From Solicoccozyma terricola (Eukaryota; Basidiomycota; Tremellomycetes; Filobasidiales; Piskurozymaceae), in contig BCLD01000010.1 of assembly GCA_001600875.1 (NCBI GenBank), positions 1,000,202 to 1,031,161 on the forward strand: DNA of 30,960 nucleotides. Direction: 5' to 3'. Under the pieces are notes generated by a model, which had not been told where the DNA came from, ran no database searches, and saw only the letters and a list, made by a program, of their open reading frames with translations. Both the position numbers and the translations under genes were made by a program. Within the stretch, counting starts at the first letter, position 1, and every line of letters starts with the position of its first letter. Below are positions 21,011 through 30,960 of the stretch, piece by piece.

Positions 21011-22305
21011 ACGACCGGAACGCAACGAAAGCGAGTGGAAGAGGCATGGTAGGATGGAACCGGAGGTTGGAGGGTTACCAAATTCGCCTAGGCGGTTGCA
21101 AACGTTGTTAGATCCGGAGGTTCTTACCCTTCCGCAGTTTAGCATGTTTTCTGTTATCCAGGGTTACGATGCCGTTAGTCTGATTTTGACGACCGCTGAC
21201 CGGCCATCTGCCTCCAGTCCGAGTTTGTACGACTCTTAATCTGTTCAGAATAAGTGGCGGCAAAAGGCGGAGTCTGCTACTATATCTTTAGCTCGATATG
21301 ACAACTCGAGACTGGTAGAGAGCCTGAATAACCCTAATTGACGAAATTGACACACAGGCAGATTCTCAGGCAACGTTTCAGAATGCACCTAAATCATCCC
21401 ACTGCACGTGATGGCCCAGGCGAGAAGGTCCTCACCAATGACTGTATTTTGCGGCAGCTTGGTGGCCACATCGTCGAGCGCAAGGATGTCTGCGGCCTGG
21501 GAGATCTCAGCACGCGGATGCGAGTGTGGTTCGGCACGGCGCGTCGCCAGGTGAGCGTTGAGACCCCTCGCTCGAGCATGGGAAGCAGGGGGTGCTGGGT
21601 TTTGGCATCCAGGCCCGTGGTGCAAAGCCACGTAAGACCACATCAAAAGTAGTCGCTGCATGCAATGGTCGGAGAGTGCCAAAAGCACTGAGTGGTGGCG
21701 AGTGTGGCGGCGCCTGGAAAATGTTTTGATAATGTATAGCTTCTGTGTATGTATGTTCACCCATGGCGCCAGCGATGGCTATGTCTCGGAAACGGAAACA
21801 TCCTTTGCTCAGCTTTCTTTTCGCCACCCGCTCGGCTGTATTTTCGCTGTCTTTTGCCTATGTTCTTTTGGATGTAGAGGCATGTATACAACGAGGTACA
21901 TCTTGCAAGTTTTCAAGCTGATATTTCAAATACTAGTTTGCGTTATCTTACTGTGCGAGCCCTACATCGTCGAGAGCTCAAATTCTCGCTGGAAAACTTT
22001 ACTCGTATAATGCCGACCGTCCGAAATGACCTGGGATATACGTGCCGGGCGCACAAGATTGGTCGTTCGTATAATACAAGGTCACGGAGAGTACAGCCCG
22101 TGACTTCTGGCCTGTGTCACTCATCTGCCGCCGCTCGCATCCGAATTTGCTGTGCGGACCCTGTTAGACCATGTCACGCCCCAGACACAGCATATACTAA
22201 TGGAATATGCTATCGCTCCAACTTGGTAATGCACCTGATGAGAAAGCACATCTGGCAAACAACCAAATCGATGTCAATGTGATACCAGAGTCAGTAGCTT
22301 GCGAG
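21011..22305. other. Gene-poor spacer between transporter and first Hsp70-like gene
   Basis: Several overlapping short frames, none with motifs. It contains the second copy of a degenerate repeat at 21245-21300 and the promoter of the Hsp70-like gene, with a TATA-like CATATACT near 22190. Confidence 0.4.
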
Positions 22306-25300
22306 ATGGGCAGCTGCTTCAGCAAACACAAACAGGAAACGAGACCCCCCTTCCCAGACCTAAATCTGGCATCGGAGCCGTTCCCAACCTATCAGGTGGT
22401 GCCATATCCGCGACTTGGACCGGGCAAAACTCAACCCACCTATGATGAACCCACCCCCTTTTTGGCACCAGTATCGTCCACATCAAACATTAAGCCACCT
22501 TTTGTGCACCATACGGCGTGGCAGACCTCGAAGTCGGCGATATCGCTTCAGACAATAGCACCGCATGGACATGACAGTACGCTTCCTCGTGGGCAGGGAA
22601 ATACGTCCACCAGCAATGCGGGTGAGCTGCTGGTAATATCGTATGACATTGGAACTACAGCTTGTGAGTAGACCACATTTAGCCGAAGCAATTCACCATG
22701 CCAATCGATGGCAATTTCATCAACGGCAAGCCGCATGTGCGTACATGTATAGGGATGCGTCAGGAATAGTGAGGTATGTCCCGTGTAACCTAGCTGTAAT
22801 TTTGAATTTGTGGAAATATAGCTAATGCAACTTTGAATGGAACAGGATCGGGCCAGACATCATCGACCGGTGGCCAGGCCAGACCATCAACATGGGAAAG
22901 AACCCGTCGGTTCTCTTCTACTCGCCCAGGTTGGTCAGGGCAAAGTTTTGTACTGCCACCGGACTGACGACATATCGTGTCAGTGGGGTCTGTCAGGCAG
23001 AATGGGGCGCTGAATGCAACACCCCTCAATATACCGACGGAGGGCTAGCGATGCGAGGGCTCGTGAAGGTGGAATGGTTCAAACGTGAGTGGGGGACCGT
23101 CGCTTCAGAGTTATTCCTCTCATCAGACCATGCCCTCTTCAGTTCATATTAACCCCGATGCACGCACTCGGGCCTTTCTCGACGAATCGCAACATACCCT
23201 ACCCTCCAGGGTTACTGGACTGCAAGCGTACCAAGATTATCTAACCAAGTTGCACAACCATGCTATGCAAGAAATCCGGAGCAAAAGAGGAGCTGCATTT
23301 GTTGACAATCTGTTGGAAACAGAAAAGGTTCAGTATATATTGACGGTTCCGGCTGGCTGGCAAAGTGAGTTGGGCTCCCACTTGAGCTCCACTACAGACG
23401 TTAATGCACTCTATCAAGCTCCCTCCATAACGGAAGAGCTCAGGTCGGCGGCTTTCGCAGCTGGTCTTACCAGGACCAGGAACTCCAGTTCCCTGGATTT
23501 TTGTTCAGAAGCTGAGGCGAGTGCCTTGCAATCGGTAGGTTTCTTTGTGCAAAACGCGCAGTAAATGCTGAGGACGAATAAGCTTGACAGTATGCCCAAA
23601 TGAAGTATAATCCTCTCCGTGTATGTCTGTGGCACATCTCCTTTCCCTTCTCACGTTAATCATCCCGTAAATTAATAGGTTGGAGATGTTTTTACTTTGG
23701 TAGACGCCGGCGGAGGAACAGTTGTGAGGGGCCGATCTCAAACTGGGACCGTCTTGGCGATTGCTGAAGTTCACAAACCTAGGATCTCACCTCTTACCAC
23801 GTTATTGCCCTTGAATCCGGACTACAGGTGTCAGAAATTGACGTGGGCTTGGATCGATGTAAGTTGTATGGGTCCCTGCAACGAACGTTGGCTGTATTTA
23901 CACGGTATCGCCAGGTTTATTCAACGGCGGCACCTTCATTGACCAAAACTTCGGCGAAGTCTTTAAAGACTACATTGATTCGGCCTATCCCAAGAGCATT
24001 CGGCCGCACCATTACAAACGTGCAGTTAAAGAGTTCAGTTCTCACTTGAAATACCAGTTCACGCAATCTGACAAGACGGACCATTATCTGCTTATTGGTG
24101 GAGAGGACGAGTTTATAGAAGGTTGTGTGAAACTGCCATGGTAAGATCGTCCATCAACTTTCATCCGAGGTCCGAATTGCTAAGCGACCTCCTAATTAGG
24201 ACTGTAGTAGAATCTGCTTTCAAACCCCACATTGACCGCATCGTTCAGGCAGTCTCAGAGCATTGCAACTATGGGATCAACAAGAGCAAGGTGAGGGGGG
24301 CTATCGGTCTGATTACGTTCGAGGCTTGACGCGCTTGCTCATTATCTCCACAGATCGTGTTCTGCTCGGGCGGTCTGGGTAGCAATGAGTATCTTCGTCA
24401 ACGATGTACGTACTCGGTCTGTCAACAATTTTCAGCCAGTTGTCTTGGAGCTCAAATCGTAGTTATTAGTGGAGGAGGCGATACCACACACTGAGATCTT
24501 GCAGCCGGAAGACAAAACTGCGTGAGTACCCGTGTGAATAGAATCCATGCAAGATGCTAATTGACAGATTCGCAGCGGGTCGAAAGCTGTTGCCCTTGGA
24601 GGCTGTCTTTACGCAGTGTTGCGGCCTGTGAAGACACGAAGATGTAAGACCCTCGGCCGGATACTTGCGATAATCTTGACCGTTGGCTTCCTTTTCAGCT
24701 CCCGCTTGGTTTGGTGTGTCTACCTTCCGCTGTCGCCTCAACGGCGACGATGATCTGCCGCACGCCGCAGATAACATTTTCTTTGGTACCAATAACGAGG
24801 CACTGCTCGACAACATATTTGCCCCTTTGGTGAAATTCGTGAGGTTATCTGGAGGAATGCTACCAATCACTCGTATTTCTGACGGTTTACATGCAGGGCG
24901 AGTCCGTGAACGATGAAGATTGGCGATATTCGGATTTCGCGTTAGACATGAGCTTTGGCAACGATGCATCTGCTGATATCGCAATCTACGAATGCCGAAG
25001 TGCGAAAATGCCTCTTTTCACGACCGATGAAGGCGAGTGCGGCTCGAGAGCGGTGCTTCTCACTTTCATTACAGTAATTTACCTTGCACTGCAGGCGTAA
25101 CAAGGATCTGCAACATACACATAACCATACCACGGCAAGTGGGAGGCTGGTCTTCTACGCGCGAATGTAAATGTTGGTATGCCAAACGTGTCTGACTGGA
25201 TTCTGACTCGATCGGGTTCAGATCATATCCAGATGGGTTTGTCGCTCGGCCGCGCGGAACTGCGTGCGAAGTGCATGATCGAAGGCATAGTAAGCGGAAT

Positions 25301-25378
25301 TTGGGTATTTTATTTAGAAAGGCGAATCTCACTCGGGTTCCACAGGAGGCAGGAAAGACCGTCGTTCAGACGGTGTGA
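22306..25378 (+). CDS. HSPA12-like Hsp70 family ATPase, copy 1, with acylation-type N-terminus
   Basis: Nineteen exons: 22306-22663, 22731-22773, 22846-22929, 22984-23084, 23143-23364, 23419-23534, 23591-23620, 23679-23723, 23783-23858, 23915-24140, 24200-24290, 24354-24405, 24470-24521, 24576-24643, 24699-24838, 24897-25032, 25095-25172, 25222-25289, 25346-25378. They give 672 residues, close to human HSPA12A (675). MGSCFS at the start fits N-myristoylation (Gly2) and palmitoylation (Cys4). A Pro-rich linker leads to the actin-like ATPase fold: phosphate-1 loop YDIGTTA (113-119), phosphate-2 VDAGGGTV (326-333), adenosine motif FCSGGLGSNEYL (467-478). No typical Hsp70 peptide-binding domain or EEVD tail. 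The intron 25033-25094 has a GC donor. It probably acts as a membrane-tethered chaperone or signalling ATPase; clients unknown. Confidence 0.88.
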
Positions 25379-25826
25379 CGCATCCATACCTCTTGTACTG
25401 TATTACTGATATCCACAAGTGGCATTCCAGCATACCGCATCGAGATTTGTACTAGCAGCGTGTGGTACATTGGGAAGGGAGGGAAGGAATTGGGGCAACA
25501 TCTACATACACGGGAGAGTATCGATGCATAATCTACAACCTTGTTTACACCACATTGCAAAGTCTATTCTATTGCATCATTAACATCAGCGGCTATCAAT
25601 CTTACTTATTCATGATGATTTGTAAGGGCAACGAATGGTAGGTTGCAACGCAAAAAGCAAGGCATTGATACAAATCTCAAAATTGTCTCACAGTTACAGG
25701 CAAGGTATTGACTCTTAATCTACAGGCTGGCTAACTTGATATAACAAGTACAAAAAGTATCGGTTCATGATCTTGAACCGGACCGGAAACAGCCATGGGA
25801 AAAGGTCCTTCGCACTCGTTTCGCTC
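25379..25826. other. Convergent 3' region
   Basis: Spacer between the 3' ends of the first Hsp70-like gene and the minus-strand membrane-protein gene. AT-richer than its surroundings; no gene seen. Confidence 0.5.
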
Positions 25827-26889
25827 TCACTTCAAAATTGAAACGCGGCATCGCAATGCAACCTGACCATCCGCTTGAATGATGCCAAAAGACTCGGCAG
25901 CGACAGTCTTTCCCAGAGCGCTCGTTTCCCCAAATGTCTCCATTTGGTCTGGGTTAAAGCGTGAGCCAGAGGGGGGTAGCAAAACAGCACAACCCCGCCC
26001 ATCGACGGCGATGCTGTATGCCAGCTCGCTTGCCATCTGAATGATTTGCTTCAAAGAAGCTGCAGGGACCAGGTGAAGACAAACGTCGTCCAATCGCTGC
26101 AACATCTGTCCAAGGATGGGCTCGGTAGGGCGCGCTGGCAGCATCTTCATCGTCATGGCCTTCCATATAAGAGATTGAACTGTTGTTGAGACGAACGTCA
26201 ATAGTGATTGAGTACTACCACAACACAGTAGTCGTACCTGGATCGGTAATGCCTTGCTGCACCTGTGTCAACGTCACATTGGATTCGCGAGGGATCGCGC
26301 AGTTGAAAACGCTAAAAACTTCAGACCACAGGCCGTCACAGAGCTTGTTCCGAATCCTGCTGGCCTTTCCGGCGCCTTTCACAGCTGCTGTTCGCATTGA
26401 AATCTGCCTTATCTCTCCATTGAGCAGCTCTGCACTCGAAGTATAGTCCCCGACGTCACGGGTAGATGATGGAATCATCCCGGCGAACGCGGCCAACTCG
26501 GCGCGAGCGGTTATCAAGGAATTTCGTGTGTTTTCGAGCTCGTTGTCATGCTGAGAATTAGTCTGCAAAGGAGGCAATCGCTTGTATTCCACGGCTGCGG
26601 GTGATAGTGGTTCGTCATTGTTGCGAGTAACTGGAGCAATGGCGCTCCGCTTTTGCGATCTTTCACGTCGGAGCAGCCAGACCAACCATACGATGATCCC
26701 CAAGGTGATGGCTAAAGCGATTCCCAGTCCTGCCCCAACGCCAGCGATAGTGCTTGTTGAAACGCCACCATTGCTGCACGTGGACGACGAGGGTGTGGAT
26801 GTACTCGGGCTTACAGAACTCGAGGTTGAACTAGAGCTTGCAGCACTGGAGAATGATGGGGTAATTGGAGGGAGCGTTGAGCTCGACAT
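25827..26889 (-). CDS. Single-pass membrane protein with Ser/Thr-rich short ectodomain
   Basis: Two exons (26238-26889, 25827-26179) give 334 residues. Residues 1-45 are almost all Ser, Thr and Pro (a likely O-glycosylated outer part) with no cleavable signal. One membrane helix at about 48-73 (AGLGIALAITLGIIVWLVWLL) is followed by RRERSQKR, so the topology should be N-out with a cytosolic tail of about 260 residues. The tail has an ELENTRNSLITARAELAAF helix and a compact C-terminus (AYSIAVDGRGCAVLLPPSGS) that I do not recognise. It resembles small fungal wall-stress-sensor-like proteins in outline only. It sits between two Hsp70-like genes and shares a 437-bp divergent promoter with the second. 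Confidence 0.7.
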
Positions 26890-27326
26890 CGTGGTTGGCC
26901 GGTATGGTCCGGTATGGGTATTGAAGTGCTTGTTGGTTTGGTGATTGTTTGTGATAGAAGGATGATCAGTACTCCATCAGATCGTCCCTCAGTCTCCCTC
27001 CAGTCAAGTACCTGATGTGGTGTGATGCACCTTCGCAAATGCTAGAGGGTTGGGGGGCAACCACCTTAATTAGGATCCAAGAGCAATGCCTTTGTAGCCG
27101 AGAAGCCACATGCTGTGACCCCGTGGATAGAGGACCGAGACCATTCGAAACACACGAACAAAATATAACACATTTGCATCCCGCTGAATATAATTCATTA
27201 CTGTCTGGTCATTCGACCAAAGCAAGTGGGCTGTGCGGCCCAAACAATCTCACGACACATTTAACCTCCGAGGATTGAGAGCCCACACTAGCGTGAAAAC
27301 GCCCTTCGCGAACTTCTCCTATTGCG
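26890..27326. promoter_or_regulatory. Divergent promoter region: membrane protein and second Hsp70-like gene
   Basis: The 437 bp between two start codons on opposite strands. No clear heat-shock element (nGAAn triplets) or strong TATA box at the usual 100-nt distance was found by eye. Confidence 0.5.
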
Positions 27327-30225
27327 ATGGGCAGCTGCTTTTCGAGTAGGCTTCCGAAGCTACTTAAGAGGGGAGTGCAGGCACAACCGCCGCTTTCACC
27401 TGCACCTTACGTACCCCCTCCGGATACGGAGGGATTTACCCAGGATGCTGAAAAGGAAACGTTGCGGAAGATCAAAGGGATTGCAAACGCAACCAGTGGT
27501 GAGCTGTTACTGATAAGTTACGACATTGGCACCACAGCATGTAAGTGAGTGGGTTTCTCACAATAGTAAGCACCTATTGATTCTCGAAAGTTGGTAGCCG
27601 GATGCGCGTATGCGTATCGCACAGCAACGGGGGACATTGGGTAAGTCTTCTGCAATTTCTGTGAGAGGGACTGCTGCTGAGGGCGACCTTTCGGTTATGA
27701 ATGATGGATAGGTTTGGGCCAGACATCATTGATCAGTTTCCTGGCCAGTCAGCCAACTCCTCTGCTAAGACCCCGTCTGTTTTATTTTATACACGGTCAG
27801 TTTATAGAGGGATTCGCAATGTAACAGTGCTAAGCTTTGACCGTGCGTTCTCCAGTGGCCGGTGCAATGCGGAATGGGGTGCACAATGCAATGGTCCACA
27901 ATTCACGGACGCCAAGCTGGAGGCTGAAGGGATACAACGGGTTGAATGGTTTAAACGTGAGGCGAGAGCATTGACAATGACAAACTGTGCTAAATAATTA
28001 GTTACTCTTCAGTTCATGTCACGCCCCAAACTATTCTTGGGGATCATATGGAACACCCTCATCGCAGATTACCAGATGGACTGACTGCTTTCGACGTTTA
28101 CGGCGACTTTCTGGCCAAACTCCACTCATGCGCTTTACAGCGCATCCGAACAAAGCGGGGCGTAGCTTTCACCGACGGCTTGCTCAGGGAAGGCAAGGTT
28201 CGCTACATCCTGACCATCCCATCCGGATGGCAAGGTGGGTGCAATTTTCTGCCTTCAATGTGGTAGTCGAATCTCACTGCATATTCATGACCGCTCTTTG
28301 AGAGGCAGATCAAGAAACTATACGTCAGCTGCGGCTTTGCGCCTGTAAGGCCGGTTTGATTTCAGTGCCAGAATCTAACGAGCTGGACTTCTGCACGGAG
28401 CCTGAAGCTAGTGCATTGCATTGTGTGAGTACCAGCGTAGAGTTGGCGATATTCTTCGTTTAGAAATTTGAGGCATTACAATAGTACTCCCAAATGGAAT
28501 ATGTACCTCTGGAAGACAACAATGTTTTCACCGTGGTCGATGCAGGAGGGGGGACAGTGGTACGCGCACCAGTTTCCTGCGCTTGAAAAGAAATCTAGCT
28601 GAAGTTTGACGGATTTTGGTTATCCCAGGATTTCACTACTTACCAAGTGCTCTCCATCACTCCCGAGATCAAGATGAAAGAAGTGGATTCTGGGGTGTCG
28701 CGCTGTGAGTGCATGTGGTATCTATATTATGAGTTGCCGTAAACTCACTCAATTACTGATCGAATACATGCAGGCATATACCGTGGAGGAACTTTTGTCG
28801 ACGTGTCTTTTGCGGAATTCCTCCACGAGTACTTGAGCACTCGCTATCCGGATACGTACCGGCCCCATCACCTTGTCAGAGGAGTGAAAGAGTTTACGAG
28901 TACTGTCAAGTTACAGTTCTCAAACAACCAACGCGACGACTTTTATTTGTTGGTAGGGACAGACGAGGAGTTTGAACAGGGGTGTATCCGATTAACCTGG
29001 TGAGCCTCGTGGACCCTCCAGGCTCTTCTCGACTTCTGGTCTGATTCCTCCGGATGTACGAAGGGAGCAAGTCGAGAGCGTTTTTAAGCCTCACGTTGAC
29101 GCCATCGTGATTCAAGCGACCAAGCATGTACGAAGTCCTGTAGGGAACAGCAAGGTGAGATGACACGAGTTGGCCCATACATATCACCGTTAATGTGATG
29201 GTTCCCAAAGGTCATTTTTTGTTCCGGTGGCTTTGGCAACAACGAGTATCTTCGACAACGATTGTCGGCGGCGGTGCCATCCGTTTCCGTTCTGCAGCCA
29301 GAGGACAGATCATCGTGAGCTTCGCATCTCCTTTTGGCTTTCGGAAGCTAATATGACGCACCTAAAGAGGATCGAAGGCAGTCGTTCTTGGAGCTTGTCG
29401 GTATGCTTTGTATCGCAGTGTGAAAAGCCGAATTTGTGCGTGTGCTGGCTGGTTTATGTCTCGCCGTGCTCTGCGTTGACCTTCGTTTTCAGCCCCTGCG
29501 TATTACGGCATAAGCGCTTTCCGGTCTTTCGTCCCAGGCGACGAACGCATCCATAACGTTGAAACCCACCGAGCGATAGGCAAAACTGGCAAATTGATCC
29601 TAGAGCGGATTTTTTCTACCCTAGTAGCCAAGGTAGCCTGGCCTAGTGATATGGGTTTGTTCTTTTCGAATTTCTTGACCTCTTGCACTGTACACACAGG
29701 AGGATTCTGCTGGAGATGATGAATGGGTACATCACAGCTTTATCATGGAGGTTACCGAATCCATGACTGACCAATATATACCCCTGTTCGAGTACCGCGG
29801 CCGTATGGAACCTGCGTTCATCGATGATCCTGGTGAGGAATTCTACTTCAACAAACGCCTCTTCAAGGACTGACATTGGGTAGACTACACAAAGGTGTCT
29901 TGAAAGTTGGCTTGGTACCTATCAATATACCACCCTACATGCGCGGGGAAATCCTCCGGTCAGTTAACGGCGAACGTTACAGAAGATGTAAGCATACCCC
30001 TGTTGGCACTGTATAGGCGTGTGATCACTGACTTCGAATCAGACCGAGTGCAGATCTGGTTTTGCCTTGGGCGAGTTGAAGTACGAGCTTCTTGTACCTT
30101 GAACGGAGAAGTAAGTCGTGAACTTCAAGAGTCAGCTGCAACAACCCTTACTTAGTCATGGACGCCAGATCCTGGGAAGCGTAGTGATAGTGGGGGCCGG
30201 TGAGACATACTCAACTGTGTCCTGA
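27327..30225 (+). CDS. HSPA12-like Hsp70 family ATPase, copy 2, with acylation-type N-terminus
   Basis: Seventeen exons: 27327-27540, 27598-27640, 27712-27795, 27856-27956, 28013-28234, 28309-28424, 28485-28559, 28629-28704, 28774-28999, 29064-29154, 29211-29314, 29368-29435, 29493-29632, 29700-29832, 29895-29987, 30043-30110, 30169-30225. They give 636 residues. Most exons equal copy 1 in length and phase. MGSCFS again opens the protein, but the following linker is shorter (about 65 residues) and unlike copy 1. Motifs: YDIGTTA (65-71), VVDAGGGTV, FCSGGFGNNEYL. Two introns of copy 1 (inside the phosphate-2 region and after the adenosine motif) are absent. The last acceptor (30168) is chosen by intron length; the C-terminal 18 residues are less sure. 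Same family role as copy 1; it may work with it or with the membrane protein between them. Confidence 0.87.
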
Positions 30226-30230
30226 TGGCT

Positions 30231-30254
30231 TGAGGGTGAGGGTGAGGGTCAGGG
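30231..30254. repeat. Degenerate telomere-like TGAGGG repeat
   Basis: Reads TGAGGGTGAGGGTGAGGG then TCAGGG: four units differing from TTAGGG by one base, in the same orientation as the terminal telomere and about 610 bp inside it. It directly follows the Hsp70-like stop codon. Confidence 0.75.
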
Positions 30255-30304
30255 AGGGGGCACAAGGCCTTGATCGGCAAGAGCATCCCAGTCCCAATAC
30301 TCAC

Positions 30305-30489
30305 CGACAATGTTACCGACCGAGCTTCCGGCAGATGTTGAGAAGAATGGTGACGCGAGAGTCAAAACCAATACCCTTGATGATGAGAGGTCCGAAGACA
30401 TTCGACCCGGCAGCTCCAACAAAATTGAGACAGAATGCCAAGGCGACAAAGAGCCAGATTCGAGGTGAAATCAAGGTTTCGAGAATTTG
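30305..30489 (-). pseudogene. Fragment of an allantoate-permease-type MFS transporter, frameshifted
   Basis: An exon with a good acceptor (30490-30491) and GTGAGT donor reads QILETLISPRIWLFVALAF, then a helix ending GPLIIKGIGFDSRVTILLNI. This matches the ..DPKTW..(L)I(I)KGFGF..LLLN(M)P.. region of the Dal5/Tna1 (anion:cation symporter) family. Just after LLNI the frame stops at a TAA; shifting by one base near 30328-30334 gives GSSVGNIV, the expected continuation. No signal for the rest of the gene is seen before the telomere. It is a truncated, broken copy, typical of a chromosome end. Confidence 0.55.
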
Positions 30490-30865
30490 CTATCAAAGTT
30501 TGATTTTCTGCTTGTCCAACCCGGTCCCCTCGCATAAGCCTGTAAACTCAGAGCATTCTTGTGCGTACAGATCGGAGCCTCTGCAGGGGTTGCCTTATTT
30601 ATACTTCTCAGCTCCCTGTGCTGGCCTCCTTCTCTGTCAGGTGCTGGGCTTTCGGGTGCCGTGTGAGCGGTGGTCGAAGAAAGCGTTGGCAGATGACGAA
30701 TGATCGGGCCTCTTGCAGTTAGATTCAGAACCGCCGTTAAGGTGAACGAAGTGATGAAGATGACAAGAGAGAGAGAGAGAGGATTGGGCTACGCTGGATC
30801 GTAGCCGGAAAGAGATGAAGTAATTGAGGGGCGAAAAGAGAGAAGAGATCGAGGCCCAAAAGGTT
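30490..30865. other. Telomere-proximal non-coding sequence
   Basis: Holds a possible extra exon end of the MFS fragment, a TATAAATA on the minus strand (about 30597-30604) and a GA dinucleotide run at 30766-30781. No intact gene. Confidence 0.45.
30766..30781. repeat. GA dinucleotide run, about 8 units
   Basis: Continuous AG/GA microsatellite about 85 bp inside the telomere start. Confidence 0.85.
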
Positions 30866-30960
30866 TTAGGGTTAGGGTTAGGGTTAGGGTTAGGGTTAGG
30901 GTTAGGGTTAGGGTTAGGGTTAGGGTTAGGGTTAGGGTTAGGGTTAGGGTTAGGGTTAGG
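30866..30960 (+). repeat. Telomere, (TTAGGG)n
   Basis: About 16 perfect TTAGGG units running to the last base. The G-rich strand points 5'->3' to the end of the window, so the right edge is a true chromosome end. The array is probably cut short by the assembly. Confidence 0.98.

Noticed and set aside
29833..29894. In-frame stop after DDPGEEF in Hsp70-like copy 2, suggesting an early end
   Set aside because: A 62-nt intron with GTGAGG donor and CACAAAG acceptor removes it; copy 1 has an intron of the same length and phase at this point.
1..30960. tRNA and rRNA genes
   Set aside because: No cloverleaf with conserved A and B boxes or rRNA-like sequence was found by eye on either strand; a covariance-model scan would be needed to exclude them.

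Overview
The window is the end of a eukaryotic chromosome. It finishes on the + strand in about 16 TTAGGG units that run into the last base. The genes are dense with short introns (mostly 54-90 nt, GT..AG, CTNAC-like branch sites). The families present point to a basidiomycete, most likely Agaricomycotina: ectodomains of the WTGGxPPY type, Cys-module GPI proteins, a type II O-fucosyltransferase-like enzyme with a GWNN..Y motif, and HSPA12-like Hsp70s. Species cannot be named from sequence alone. I built the gene models by hand from splice sites, reading phase and paralogue alignment; every full gene model given as a CDS with exons sums to a multiple of three.

Left part (1-9.4 kb) is a cell-surface region: a 5'-truncated membrane-protein remnant (309-1035); a type I receptor-like protein with two tandem copies of one ectodomain module (1882-4148, minus); a LITAF-domain protein (5544-6149, plus); a GPI-anchored protein with two Cys modules and a Thr/Pro stalk (6943-8119, minus); and a decayed copy of that gene's first exon (9046-9328). 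Repeats are common here: a 32-G tract, a 22-bp-arm palindrome fused to a tandem duplication, and a diverged dispersed repeat.

Middle part: a 15-exon, 647-residue Golgi-type glycosyltransferase with three micro-exons of 11, 15 and 13 nt (9518-12516, minus). Then follows a metabolic group: an anhydro-sugar kinase of the AnmK/levoglucosan kinase family (14865-16334, minus), a divergently transcribed DUF89/ARMT1-like phosphatase (16849-18324, plus) and an MFS sugar transporter (19244-21010, plus). Import, phosphorylation and metabolite-phosphate clean-up would fit a small catabolic cluster for 1,6-anhydro sugars.

Right part (22.3-30.2 kb): two intact HSPA12-like Hsp70 paralogues in the same orientation (22306-25378 and 27327-30225) flank a single-pass membrane protein on the other strand (25827-26889). 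Both Hsp70s begin MGSCFS, a myristoylation plus palmitoylation type N-terminus. Between the last Hsp70 and the telomere lie a telomere-like TGAGGG repeat and a frameshifted piece of an allantoate-permease-type MFS transporter.
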